NCBI RefSeq assembly: GCF_017498485.1
Contig: NZ_CP071795.1
Coordinates: 124,001-188,000, forward strand
Length of the DNA stretch: 64,000 nucleotides
Source: Polaribacter batillariae
Lineage (GTDB): Bacteria; Bacteroidota; Bacteroidia; Flavobacteriales; Flavobacteriaceae
Direction: 5' to 3'
The position numbers were made by a program, and so were the translations under genes. Under the pieces are notes generated by a model. That model was given only the letters and a program-made list of their open reading frames with translations, made no database searches and was not told the DNA's origin. Shown in pieces: positions 10,094-18,157 of the stretch (its first letter is position 1; each line of letters begins with the position of its first letter).

Positions 10094-11131
10094 TTAAGCT
10101 TCAGAAACATTAGCACTTTTAAAAGTTGCCATTTCATTTAAAAAATTAATTGCAGAAGAAACCATAGGAAACGCTACTGCTGCACCAGTGCCTTCTCCCA
10201 AACGCAAACCTAAATTTAAAAGTGGTTTTGCATTTAAAAAATCTAACATTTTTTTGTGCCCTTGCTCACCAGAAGTATGGCAAAAAACACAATAATCTAA
10301 TACATTTTTATCAATAGCATTTGCTGCCAATAAACTAGATGTTACTATAAAACCATCAACCAAAATGGTCATTTTTAAGGTAGCTGCTTCTAAAATAGCA
10401 CCAGCAATCATTGCAATTTCGAATCCGCCAAAAGTTGCAAGTGCTTCTATTGGAGAATTAATTGTTGTTTTGTGTTTTTCGAAAACCTCTTTTAAAATGT
10501 TAGTTTTTTGTTGAAGACCTTTAGCGTTTAAACCAGTTCCTTTTCCAACACAATTTTTAATATTTATTTGTGTAAAATAACTCATTAAAAGTGCTGCAGA
10601 AGAGGTGTTTCCAATACCCATTTCTCCAAAACCAATGGTATTACATCCTTTTCGAAACAAAGAATTTACAATTTCTTTTCCTTTTTTAAGCGCCAACTTA
10701 CATTGTTCGTTGGTCATTGCTTTTTCTGCGGAAAAATCTTTGGTTCCGTACGCAATTTTGGCGTTAATTAAGTTGTTGTTTTTTTCGAAATCTGCATTTA
10801 CACCAGCATCAACAATATTTAAATGAATATGATTTTGCTTGCAAAAAACATTAATTGCGGCACCACCATTTAAGAAATTTAATACCATTTGTTGGGTAAC
10901 TTCTTGCGGATATGGGCTTATAGGTTTCGAGTTTACAATTCCATGATCTGCTGTAAAAACAACAATACTCGGTTTTGTAATTTTAGGCGAAGTGGTATTT
11001 TGAATTTTTCCAATTTGTAGCGCAACAGTTTCTAACAAGCCTAAAGCACCTAATGGCTTTGTTTTAAAATCTATTTTATTTTGAAGGGCTTCTGTAAGTT
11101 TTTCAGATACAGGTTCAATTTTAGAAATCAT
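10094..11131 (-). CDS. cobT: Nicotinate-nucleotide-dimethylbenzimidazole phosphoribosyltransferase
   Basis: Makes alpha-ribazole phosphate from nicotinate mononucleotide and a lower-ligand base such as dimethylbenzimidazole. 345 residues from the ATG at 11131. The frame extends to 11212 inside cobU, but those residues are not family-like, and 11131 lies two bases after the cobU stop. Signatures are VVFTADHGIV, IGFGEMGIGNTSSAALL, and near the C-terminus LRLGEGTGAAVAFPMV with the catalytic Glu. No DMB synthesis gene is present here, so the base is presumably made or taken up elsewhere. Confidence 0.93.
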   Translation of the reverse strand: MISKIEPVSEKLTEALQNKIDFKTKPLGALGLLETVALQIGKIQNTTSPKITKPSIVVFTADHGIVNSKPISPYPQEVTQQMVLNFLNGGAAINVFCKQNHIHLNIVDAGVNADFEKNNNLINAKIAYGTKDFSAEKAMTNEQCKLALKKGKEIVNSLFRKGCNTIGFGEMGIGNTSSAALLMSYFTQINIKNCVGKGTGLNAKGLQQKTNILKEVFEKHKTTINSPIEALATFGGFEIAMIAGAILEAATLKMTILVDGFIVTSSLLAANAIDKNVLDYCVFCHTSGEQGHKKMLDFLNAKPLLNLGLRLGEGTGAAVAFPMVSSAINFLNEMATFKSANVSEA

Positions 11132-11133
11132 AG

Positions 11134-11637
11134 TTATTTTAATTTTAGAGGTAAGCCAGAAACCATAAAAGTGGCTTTTGTTGCTTTTTTTGCTATATAT
11201 TGGTTTACCCAACCTTGCAGTTCTGTAAATTTTCTTCCAATTTCTGTAGAAGCATGAACTCCCATGCCAATTTCATTAGAAATAATAATAATATTTGCCT
11301 CAATTTTACAAAGTTTATCTATTTCTTCTTTGGCTAATTTTAGAGAATCTTCTACATTATATTTAGTGTCTGTATAAAAATTTGTAAGCCACAACGTAAC
11401 ACAATCTACAACAATAGTTGTATTTTCAGGAATTACAGCACTTATGTTTTTTTCTTCTTCAATCGTTGTCCAACGTTTATCTCTATCAGAAACATGCCTG
11501 TTAACCCGATTTTGAAAATCTTTATCCCAAATTCTAGAAGTTGCCAAATAAATAGGGTTTTTAGAAAGATCTTCTGCCAACTTTTGTGCAAAACTACTTT
11601 TGCCAGACCTTTCGCCACCAGAAATATAATGTATCAT
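11134..11637 (-). CDS. cobU: Bifunctional adenosylcobinamide kinase / adenosylcobinamide-phosphate guanylyltransferase
   Basis: First gene of the leftward cobalamin operon, 167 residues. The P-loop GGERSGKS is at residues 7-14. IISNEIGMGVH is the conserved CobU motif, and the His that takes the GMP adduct lies in the mid-N-terminal RHVSDRDKRW segment. It phosphorylates adenosylcobinamide and then transfers GMP to give adenosylcobinamide-GDP for CobS. It diverges from the gene at 11736 with a 98-base gap. I see no cobalamin riboswitch on this side. Confidence 0.93.
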   Translation of the reverse strand: MIHYISGGERSGKSSFAQKLAEDLSKNPIYLATSRIWDKDFQNRVNRHVSDRDKRWTTIEEEKNISAVIPENTTIVVDCVTLWLTNFYTDTKYNVEDSLKLAKEEIDKLCKIEANIIIISNEIGMGVHASTEIGRKFTELQGWVNQYIAKKATKATFMVSGLPLKLK

Positions 11638-11707
11638 ACATCGTAAAAATTATTCCGCAAAGATTAGAAACATTTATTTAAAAAGGAAAGAATATCGTAA
11701 AAGTATG

Positions 11708-11715
11708 TAAATTTG
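11708..11715 (+). promoter_or_regulatory. Putative promoter -7 box (TAAATTTG)
   Basis: Matches the Bacteroidota TAnnTTTG consensus 20 bases before the ATG at 11736. A clear -33 TTG at the right distance is not obvious. Confidence 0.45.
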
Positions 11716-11735
11716 TATTCTAAAAAATAAAAATA

Positions 11736-12671
11736 ATGACAGTTTCTTCTTTTATGCCAGCAGTTACCCAGATGATTTACGATATGGGTTTGCAAGAATA
11801 TTTAAACGGAATAACCTTTGAATGTCCTGCTGTTGCATTGGCAGAAAAACAAGTTGCTGTGCGTTATAAATTAGAGGGGCAAGTTTTAACAAGCGAAGAA
11901 ATAAATACCATTTTTTCTAAAACCAAAGCAGAGGGTGGTACTTTATATTATGTAGATGAACCTATTTTAGAAGAAATTGCGCCAGATATTATTTTTACCC
12001 AAGATGTATGCGATGTTTGCCAAATAGATACCGAATGCGTAGCAACTTCTGCATACAAATTGCCTAAAATACCAAAACTAATTTCGATTACACCCAATTC
12101 TTTAGAAGACGTTTTTGAGAATGCAATTACCATTGCAACTGCCATGGGAAAAAAAGAGGTAGGTTTAGCATATGTTGCAAAATTAAAGGAACGTATTTAT
12201 AAAATAGTAGATACACAAAGAGCCAAAAGAATTCAACCTAAAAGTGTGCTGTTGTTAGAGTGGATAAAGCCATTATTTAACTGTGGTCATTGGATTCCGC
12301 ATCAAATTGGTTATGCTGGTGGAATCGATTTACTCTCACACCCTTCTGGAGATAGCATTGTTATTTCTTGGGATAAAATTGTAAAATACGACCCAGAAGT
12401 TTTAATTATTGCACCTTGTGGTTATGGAATTTCTAGAACTTTAGAAGACATGCAATTTTTGGAAGAAAAACCCGAATGGAACTCTTTAAGAGCCGTTAAA
12501 AACAAACAGGTTTTTCTTGCAGATTTCGAAATGTTTACCCAATCTTCTGCAGGAACTTTGGTAAACGGAATCGAATGTTTGGCTAAAATAATACATCCAA
12601 AACATTTTAAAATTTCTGAAGAATTACAACAAAAATTTACAAATTATAATCAATTATTAGTTTTAGAATAA
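11736..12671 (+). CDS. BtuF-fold cobalamin-binding-like protein without a signal peptide
   Basis: 311 residues related to helical-backbone periplasmic binding proteins (COG0614-type): SSFMPAVTQMIYDMGLQEYL at the N-terminus, PDIIFTQDVCDVCQ, and PEVLIIAPCGYG in the C-terminal lobe. Unlike the lipoprotein at 7699 it has no signal peptide or lipobox, so it should stay in the cytoplasm. It is rich in Cys and His (CDVCQIDTEC at ~90-99; NCGHWIPHQIGYAGG at ~185-199), which could bind a metal or cobalt. It sits between the cobU promoter and the cobalamin riboswitch, so a role in corrinoid handling is inferred from context. The exact function is unknown. Confidence 0.75.
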   Translation: MTVSSFMPAVTQMIYDMGLQEYLNGITFECPAVALAEKQVAVRYKLEGQVLTSEEINTIFSKTKAEGGTLYYVDEPILEEIAPDIIFTQDVCDVCQIDTECVATSAYKLPKIPKLISITPNSLEDVFENAITIATAMGKKEVGLAYVAKLKERIYKIVDTQRAKRIQPKSVLLLEWIKPLFNCGHWIPHQIGYAGGIDLLSHPSGDSIVISWDKIVKYDPEVLIIAPCGYGISRTLEDMQFLEEKPEWNSLRAVKNKQVFLADFEMFTQSSAGTLVNGIECLAKIIHPKHFKISEELQQKFTNYNQLLVLE

Positions 12672-12683
12672 CTTAAAATAGAA

Positions 12684-12691
12684 TACATTTG
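12684..12691 (+). promoter_or_regulatory. Putative promoter -7 box of the riboswitch-btuB transcript (TACATTTG)
   Basis: A perfect TAnnTTTG box about 10 bases before the first conserved riboswitch nucleotides. It would start the leader RNA near 12698-12700. Confidence 0.55.
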
Positions 12692-12699
12692 CAAAGAAT

Positions 12700-12905
12700 T
12701 TAGGTTTTATTCAATTATTGAATAAATTAAAAGGGAATTTGGTGAAATACCAAAGCTGTTCCCGCAACTGTAAGTTTGTTTCAAACATAAATATTTTTTG
12801 AAACCTCTTTTAAAGAGCTGTTATTAACTCTTTTACCACTGACATTTTTATGTTGGGAAGGTCTAAATAACAGAAAACGAGCCAGGAGACCTGCCTTTAT
12901 TTTTA
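12700..12905 (+). promoter_or_regulatory. Cobalamin (AdoCbl) riboswitch
   Basis: Conserved blocks appear in the right order: GGGAATTTGGTGAAATACC near 12733, AGCTGTTCCCGCAACTGTAA near 12754, a central variable arm, and the B12 box GCCAGGAGACCTGCC ending near 12896. It precedes btuB by about 40 bases. Binding of a cobalamin should repress btuB and the downstream lipoprotein. There is no strong intrinsic terminator between the B12 box and the ATG, so translational control is the likelier mode (inference). Confidence 0.95.
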
Positions 12906-12941
12906 ACAATTAAAAACTTTCGGGATAAAAGTTAACTGTGT

Positions 12942-14813
12942 ATGAAGAAAATTATATTTTTTATTCTCTTATTTGGTATTGCTTCTCACTTAACCGCTCA
13001 AAACGATTCATTAAGAACGGTTTTAAAAGAGGTAATTGTTGTAGCAGATAAAACACTAAAAAAAAATTCTAAAGGTTATAAAATTATAACTTTAAATGAT
13101 TCTGTTTTGGTGAAAAATACAGAATCTTTTACTACACTTTTACGTTTTAACTCACCTATTTATTTACGAGAATATGGTGCAGGTGGTACAAGTTCTGCAA
13201 GTTTTAGAGGTACAAGTGCTTCTAATACTGCCGTTGTTTGGAACGGAATTAATATCAATTCTATCAATAACGGACAAACGGGTTTCAATTCATTAACAGT
13301 AAGTTTGTTTGATGTTATAAACATTAGAAGTGGTGGTGGGAGTATAGAATATGGTTCTGGTGCTATTGGTGGTACCGTTCATTTAAATGATGAACTATCC
13401 TTTAAGAATAAACAGACTATAGACAACCAATTCGTTTCTTCTTTTGGTAGTTATAATACTTCTAATAATTTATACAAATTTAATTTGTCAAGTCAAAAAT
13501 TGGCTGTTAAATTAGGTATTTCTTATAATAAGTCAAATAATGATTATCCGCTATTAAAAACCGATTTTAAAAACTCCAATGGAGCTTATAAAAATATAAG
13601 TTTTAATACGGGTCTGTCTTACAAACTATCTAGTTTTTCTGAATTAAATTTTTATAGTACATCTTATTTGGGAGACCGTTTATTTTCTGGAGAATTACCT
13701 AATCCAACTTCTGCCAACGAAAAATACAAAGATTTTAACAATAGAAATTTGTTGGTGTACAACCATCAAAAAGGAAGCTTTACGAACGAAGTTAAAATTG
13801 CTTTTCTAACACAAGAATATCATTATTACGGCGATAAAAATACAGATAAATTTAACTTCGGAAAATCGAACCGTTATTTGATAAATTATCAATTTGGTTA
13901 TAAAATTCCAAAAATAAATGCAACAATTAACTCTTTTTCTGAATATGAATCTGTTTTTGGAAAAACGGATCAAATCAATACAAAAAATAGAAGACAATTC
14001 TCACAATCTCTCATTTACAATCAAAACATAAACAATATTTTCTTTTTCGATACCAAAATAAGGAAAGACTTTAATTCAGATTTTGATGTACCTTTTAGTT
14101 ATGCTATGGGAATTAAAGTAAATGCATTTAAAAACATTTCTTTTCGAGCAAATGGTTCTAAAAATTATAGAGTACCAACTTATAACGATTTATATTGGCC
14201 AGGCCAGGGTAATCCTAATTTAAAACCAGAAACTGCTTTGCAAAGTGAGTTTGGTGTTGTTTTTAATACCAAAAACTTGTCGATAGATATATCTGGGTTT
14301 TATATTTCCGCAAAAGATAAAATTGTTTGGACACCAAATGGCGACCCAAATAGACCAGGTATTTGGACACCAATTAACCTTTCTAAAACAATGAATAAAG
14401 GAATTGAGTTTACACTTTCGTACCAAAAGAACTTTAATAAACATTTTGTAAATACAACAGTAAATTATAGTTATACAGATGCTAAAAATACTGAAACGAA
14501 TAATTTTTTAACTTTTGTGCCAAAACATTTATTAAATGGAAGTTTAGGATATTCTTACAAAAGATTTAGTGCGTTTTATCAACAGTTATTTACAAGTAAA
14601 ACGTTTACTACAGAAAGTAATTCTAATGATTTTATTATACCTAGTTTTTTTGTGAGTAATCTAGGAGCAGATTATATGGTTCTAAAAACTGAAAAACAAC
14701 AAATATTTATTGGTTTAAAAGTGAATAATCTATTTAATGAATTATACTTTACACAACCAAGAAGACCAATGCCAAACAGAAATTTTAACTTTAATATCAA
14801 CTATAAATTTTAA
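12942..14813 (+). CDS. btuB: TonB-dependent vitamin B12 outer-membrane receptor
   Basis: 623 residues with a signal peptide (MKKIIFFILLFGIASHLTAQ). A TonB-box-like stretch (LKEVIVVADKTLKK) comes next, then a plug domain (ASFRGTSASNTAVVWNGINI, SIEYGSGAIGGTVHL) and a 22-strand-type barrel ending in aromatic NFNFNINYKF. It imports cobalamins and cobinamide across the outer membrane. The riboswitch directly upstream and the BtuG-like gene five bases downstream support the B12 assignment over a siderophore receptor. Confidence 0.9.
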   Translation: MKKIIFFILLFGIASHLTAQNDSLRTVLKEVIVVADKTLKKNSKGYKIITLNDSVLVKNTESFTTLLRFNSPIYLREYGAGGTSSASFRGTSASNTAVVWNGININSINNGQTGFNSLTVSLFDVINIRSGGGSIEYGSGAIGGTVHLNDELSFKNKQTIDNQFVSSFGSYNTSNNLYKFNLSSQKLAVKLGISYNKSNNDYPLLKTDFKNSNGAYKNISFNTGLSYKLSSFSELNFYSTSYLGDRLFSGELPNPTSANEKYKDFNNRNLLVYNHQKGSFTNEVKIAFLTQEYHYYGDKNTDKFNFGKSNRYLINYQFGYKIPKINATINSFSEYESVFGKTDQINTKNRRQFSQSLIYNQNINNIFFFDTKIRKDFNSDFDVPFSYAMGIKVNAFKNISFRANGSKNYRVPTYNDLYWPGQGNPNLKPETALQSEFGVVFNTKNLSIDISGFYISAKDKIVWTPNGDPNRPGIWTPINLSKTMNKGIEFTLSYQKNFNKHFVNTTVNYSYTDAKNTETNNFLTFVPKHLLNGSLGYSYKRFSAFYQQLFTSKTFTTESNSNDFIIPSFFVSNLGADYMVLKTEKQQIFIGLKVNNLFNELYFTQPRRPMPNRNFNFNINYKF

Positions 14814-14818
14814 TAAAA

Positions 14819-15904
14819 ATGAAAATTAATAAATTACTATCAATACTAGCGCTAAGCGCAATTATTTTTACTTCTTGTAGTAAAGAAGATTCCCCTCTTT
14901 TACCAAAAGGAGATTATGAAAACGGTATTTTAATTAGCGGAGAAGGTTCTCCGTCAGCAGGAACAGGTTCTGTTTCTTATGTTTCTAACGATTTAACAAC
15001 CACAGAAAATTTAATTTATAAAAAAGCAAATTCAGAAGAACTGGGTACTTTTTTACAGTCGATGGCTTTTGATGATAATAGGGCATTCATAATTGTAGAT
15101 AATCAAAATACAATTTCGGTTGTAAATAGATATACTTTTAAAAAAGAAAGTGCAATTACTGTAGGCTTGCAAACGCCAAGATATATGACTATTGTTGGTA
15201 ATAAAGGTTATGTAACAAATTGGGGGTCGGGTTCTTTTGGAGATAACGTTTCTGATGATTTTATAAGTATTGTAAATTTAGAAACTTATGAAGTAGAGAG
15301 TAAAATTGATGTTGCTGTAGGTCCAGAAAGAATTCTTGCACACGACGGAAAATTATATGTTTCTCATAAAGGAGGTTTTGGAATGAATAATAAAATTTCT
15401 ATTATTGATATTGCAACCTCTAAAGTCGTGAAGGAAATTACTGTTAATGACATACCTGATGAAATTTTTATTGATAATAATAATTTTTTAGTGGTTTTAT
15501 GTGAAGGAAAAGCTGCTTGGACAGGTAATGAGACTTTGGCTTCTATTACTAGAATAAACACAACTAACAATACTATTGAATCTAAAATTGAATTTGCTAA
15601 TGGAATGCACCCGTCGCTAATGGTGTTAGATAATACAACTGCCTACTATAGTGTTGGTAATTCAGTATATAAAATGAATATTTCAGATACTGAATTACCA
15701 ACAACAGAATTTTTAACAATAAGTTTATTTACAACAGGTGGTTTTGCATCTTTTTATGGAATGGCGGTTAAGGATGATAAATTTTATGCTCTAAATACTA
15801 GGTTTTCTGATATTAGTGAATTGCAAGTATTTAATTTATCAGATAAAAAACAAATTAAAACAGTTGAAGCACCAATTGGCGCTTCAAAAATATATTTTAA
15901 TTAA
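14819..15904 (+). CDS. BtuG-like surface lipoprotein (YncE/DUF5074-type beta-propeller)
   Basis: 361 residues with lipobox signal MKINKLLSILALSAIIFTSC. The body repeats blade-like units (NTISVVNRYTFKKESAITVG, DFISIVNLETYEVESKIDVA, NKISIIDIATSKVVKEITVN), as in YncE-like seven-bladed propellers. In gut Bacteroides, BtuG is a surface propeller lipoprotein that binds B12 very tightly and passes it to BtuB (established knowledge). Here the gene follows btuB by five bases, under the same riboswitch. That makes a BtuG role likely, although sequence-level orthology was not tested. Confidence 0.75.
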   Translation: MKINKLLSILALSAIIFTSCSKEDSPLLPKGDYENGILISGEGSPSAGTGSVSYVSNDLTTTENLIYKKANSEELGTFLQSMAFDDNRAFIIVDNQNTISVVNRYTFKKESAITVGLQTPRYMTIVGNKGYVTNWGSGSFGDNVSDDFISIVNLETYEVESKIDVAVGPERILAHDGKLYVSHKGGFGMNNKISIIDIATSKVVKEITVNDIPDEIFIDNNNFLVVLCEGKAAWTGNETLASITRINTTNNTIESKIEFANGMHPSLMVLDNTTAYYSVGNSVYKMNISDTELPTTEFLTISLFTTGGFASFYGMAVKDDKFYALNTRFSDISELQVFNLSDKKQIKTVEAPIGASKIYFN

Positions 15905-16023
15905 AAAACAGAAAGTTAATTATCGAAATAAAACTTCGATTGTAAAGCTAGGAAAATAAATTGAAAAAGGAGAAAGTGCGAACTTAGATTCCCCCAATAA
16001 TTTATAAGAATTCTTGTAAATAG

Positions 16024-16053
16024 AAAAGCCTTCTTGTAACAGAGAAGGCTTTT
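16024..16053. terminator. Bidirectional terminator between the BtuG-like gene and the SatD operon
   Basis: Eleven-base arms AAAAGCCTTCT (16024-16034) and AGAAGGCTTTT (16043-16053) with an 8-base loop. A/T tracts lie on both sides, so it can end both convergent transcripts. Confidence 0.85.
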
Positions 16054-16056
16054 TGA

Positions 16057-16569
16057 TTATAATAATTTCTTGACTTCATTTTTAATAAAATCGATTGCAG
16101 TTTCTGTAGGTGGCACAGATTTCGAATAATCTATTAATACGTTTTCTCTTAAATCGTTCGCAGATGTAGCGTTTTCTGCCACTTGTTTTAATTTGTTAAT
16201 TACCGCATTTTTTGCAGCATAAATGGCTGTCCAAGCATCTTCCGAAATATAAATTTGCTGTACTAAATTGTGTTCAAATTCTTGCTCTATGTTCGCGATT
16301 AGTAACTGTAAATAATCGTTGGTATTTGTTGAAATTGGCGGAACTCTCATTAACATTTTTATTGGGTTTATTCTATCGCAAAACAGTAGCAAACGTTCGT
16401 AAGCCTGTAGTTTAATAGGCAACGCCTCCTTTTTTTGTTGTGCTAAGAGTTCTAATTTCTTTTCGGTGTTTTTATTGTTGATGAATCCGTTAAACATATA
16501 ATAAGCTACAAAGCCTGTTACTGCAGCAGGCAAAATATATGCGATGCTTTCTAAAATTTTATCTTCCAT
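16057..16569 (-). CDS. Small membrane-anchored protein, third gene of the SatD operon
   Basis: 170 residues. One hydrophobic segment is near the N-terminus (~10-30, YILPAAVTGFVAYYMF), then a charged, probably coiled stretch (NNKNTEKKLELLAQQKKEAL) and a helical cytoplasmic domain. I recall similar uncharacterised flavobacterial proteins but cannot name a function. It follows the DUF3307 gene by three bases, so it is co-transcribed with it and with satD. Confidence 0.75.
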   Translation of the reverse strand: MEDKILESIAYILPAAVTGFVAYYMFNGFINNKNTEKKLELLAQQKKEALPIKLQAYERLLLFCDRINPIKMLMRVPPISTNTNDYLQLLIANIEQEFEHNLVQQIYISEDAWTAIYAAKNAVINKLKQVAENATSANDLRENVLIDYSKSVPPTETAIDFIKNEVKKLL

Positions 16570-16572
16570 AAA

Positions 16573-17292
16573 TTAAATAAGAGTTACAAAATACGAATAT
16601 AAGATTCCGATGATAATGGCCAACCCGAAACTTAATAAAGTACCAATTAAAATATATTCTGTTAGTTTTCTGTCTTTAGAAGATGTTAAATCTCCAAACC
16701 TAAAGACCGACTTTGCTGCCAGTAAAAAACCAATCGCTTCCCAATGATTAGTAATTACAAAAACAAACACAAATAAACGTTCTAAAATACCAATATAGCG
16801 TCCTGCTTTTGCGAGAGAATCGTCGTTTTCTTTTTTGTTTTCAGGATTCCATTGCGTAATAAATACTTTAATAATTACAGAGGAAACGTTTGTTATTAAA
16901 AGAATTCCAATTAATAATAACAATATTTTGCCAGTAAACAATGCATCAAAATTAAAACTGAATTCGCCATATAAAGAAGTTACGAAAACCAAAACAACAA
17001 GATGTAAAAGTTGATCTATAAAAAACCATGTTCGTTTACTTTTTTTATCTTGAAAAGTAAGTTTTAAAACATCAAAAATATAATGAGAAATAATAATGAT
17101 TGTAAAGCCAAGCCAATATTCTTTGAAATTAAATTGTAAAAACAACAACAATAAAATGGCATGAACAGCCATATGAAAATACAATTTTACAGATTTCATT
17201 TTCTTTATTTCTTTGTCTTTTACCCATTTTTGGGGTTGAAAAACAAAATCTCCTAAAATATGAGCCAGTAAAATTTTTAAAAATAAAATCAT
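16573..17292 (-). CDS. DUF3307 integral membrane protein
   Basis: 239 residues with about six hydrophobic segments. Conserved polar residues sit in or beside them: LLAHILGDFVFQPQKW (8-23), HMAVHAILLL, IISHYIFDVLKL and FFIDQLLHLVVL. The His/Asp pattern resembles membrane-embedded metal-dependent hydrolases, but that is inference from motif spacing. Its ATG overlaps the satD stop by four bases. In other bacteria DUF3307 and SatD genes are often neighbours (family knowledge); the substrate is unknown. Confidence 0.85.
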   Translation of the reverse strand: MILFLKILLAHILGDFVFQPQKWVKDKEIKKMKSVKLYFHMAVHAILLLLFLQFNFKEYWLGFTIIIISHYIFDVLKLTFQDKKSKRTWFFIDQLLHLVVLVFVTSLYGEFSFNFDALFTGKILLLLIGILLITNVSSVIIKVFITQWNPENKKENDDSLAKAGRYIGILERLFVFVFVITNHWEAIGFLLAAKSVFRFGDLTSSKDRKLTEYILIGTLLSFGLAIIIGILYSYFVTLI

Positions 17293-17906
17293 TTTTCAGA
17301 TATTTTTTGGTTGATGATTTTTCTAAAACGAGTTTCAAGATTCATAATAGGTTCAAAGCCAGCTCTTTTTTGTCGTTCGCTTACTCTACCTTGTGTAATT
17401 CCTAAAATATTTGCAATATCTTTTTGTGTTGCTTCTTTGTTTTCTAAAGATAAATTAAAAACTTCTGCAGAATTTTGTGTCCAAGAATCTATGGTTAATA
17501 AGGCCAAATCTAAAGCAATATTTATTTCTTCATCAATTTCTTGCCAAGGCGTTTTTATGGCTAAGTTTTGTTTCTTTAAATAATTATCGAATGCAAAGCC
17601 AGAGTTTATAAAGGCTTCGCCATTCGATTCTGTAATATTTACATCTTCATATGCTTTTTTTCCGATGCCAATACCAATTCGAACATCAATTTCTTCTGTA
17701 CTTTTTAAATAAGATTTTATTTTTAAAGCGGCATACAGAGCTTGTTCTGCATTTTTTATCTCTAATTGAAAACTATCACCTCTATAAACCTGCCAGTTAT
17801 TGGGCGATTCCCCAAAAGTTTTTAAAGTTTCCTTTAAAGCTTGTAACCAAAAAGCATCACTTTTTTTTCTTGAATTTATAATGTCTCCAGTTAAAATACT
17901 TGTCAT
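17289..17906 (-). CDS. SatD-family protein: cyclase-like domain fused to an HTH
   Basis: 205 residues. The N-terminal half (LTGDIINSRK at ~5-14, VYRGDSFQLEIKNAEQAL at ~40-57, IDVRIGIGIGKKAYED, SNGEAFINSGFAFDNY) follows the order of class III nucleotidyl-cyclase motifs: two Asp positions, the GD turn and the RIGIGxG strand. However, the transition-state Arg expected after the Asn is missing. The C-terminus holds a helix-turn-helix (KDIANILGITQGRVSERQKR). SatD was named in Streptococcus mutans acid tolerance, but its molecular role is poorly known. It probably controls its own operon through the palindromes upstream. Confidence 0.8.
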   Translation of the reverse strand: MTSILTGDIINSRKKSDAFWLQALKETLKTFGESPNNWQVYRGDSFQLEIKNAEQALYAALKIKSYLKSTEEIDVRIGIGIGKKAYEDVNITESNGEAFINSGFAFDNYLKKQNLAIKTPWQEIDEEINIALDLALLTIDSWTQNSAEVFNLSLENKEATQKDIANILGITQGRVSERQKRAGFEPIMNLETRFRKIINQKISEK

Positions 17907-17925
17907 TAATTATATAATTTATTTT

Positions 17926-17957
17926 CAAATGTATGTTTTATTTATTAAAACACCAAA
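17926..17957 (-). promoter_or_regulatory. satD promoter (-7 TACATTTG, -33 TTTG)
   Basis: On the minus strand, TACATTTG (forward 17926-17933) and a TTTG (forward 17954-17957) are separated by 20 bases, a textbook Bacteroidota promoter. The predicted start is about 14 bases before the satD ATG. The first operator palindrome begins two bases beyond the -33 element. Confidence 0.7.
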
Positions 17958-17959
17958 AT

Positions 17960-18035
17960 TATCTGCCTATAACCAGATATTTCAATTTATCTGGCTATAA
18001 CCAGATATTTTAATTTATCTGCCTATAACCAGATA
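17960..18035. promoter_or_regulatory. Three tandem 20-bp palindromic operators, period 28 bp
   Basis: Copies at 17960-17979, 17988-18007 and 18016-18035. The central one, TATCTGGCTATAACCAGATA, has perfect 7-base arms around CTATAA; the outer ones differ by one base (GCC for GGC). The linkers TTTCAATT and TTTTAATT are also similar. They lie in the divergent satD-uvrD gap directly upstream of the satD -33 box. Binding by the SatD HTH is the natural inference. Confidence 0.8.
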
Positions 18036-18157
18036 ATTTGTGATTTGAAACAGTAATTTTATCAGAAATAAGTTGTGAATAAAAAAGAACATTCATTCTT
18101 TAAAAAAACGAATAGTTTGGTTAAATTCACGCTTTCAATTCTTCAAAATAAAATCTA

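Noticed and set aside
15905-16023. Possible riboswitch-like words after the BtuG-like gene
   Set aside because: No conserved core of any riboswitch class could be lined up; only the terminator that follows is convincing.
17960-18035. Regularly spaced repeats as a CRISPR array
   Set aside because: Only three 20-bp units with 8-base similar linkers, no unique spacers and no cas genes; better read as operators.
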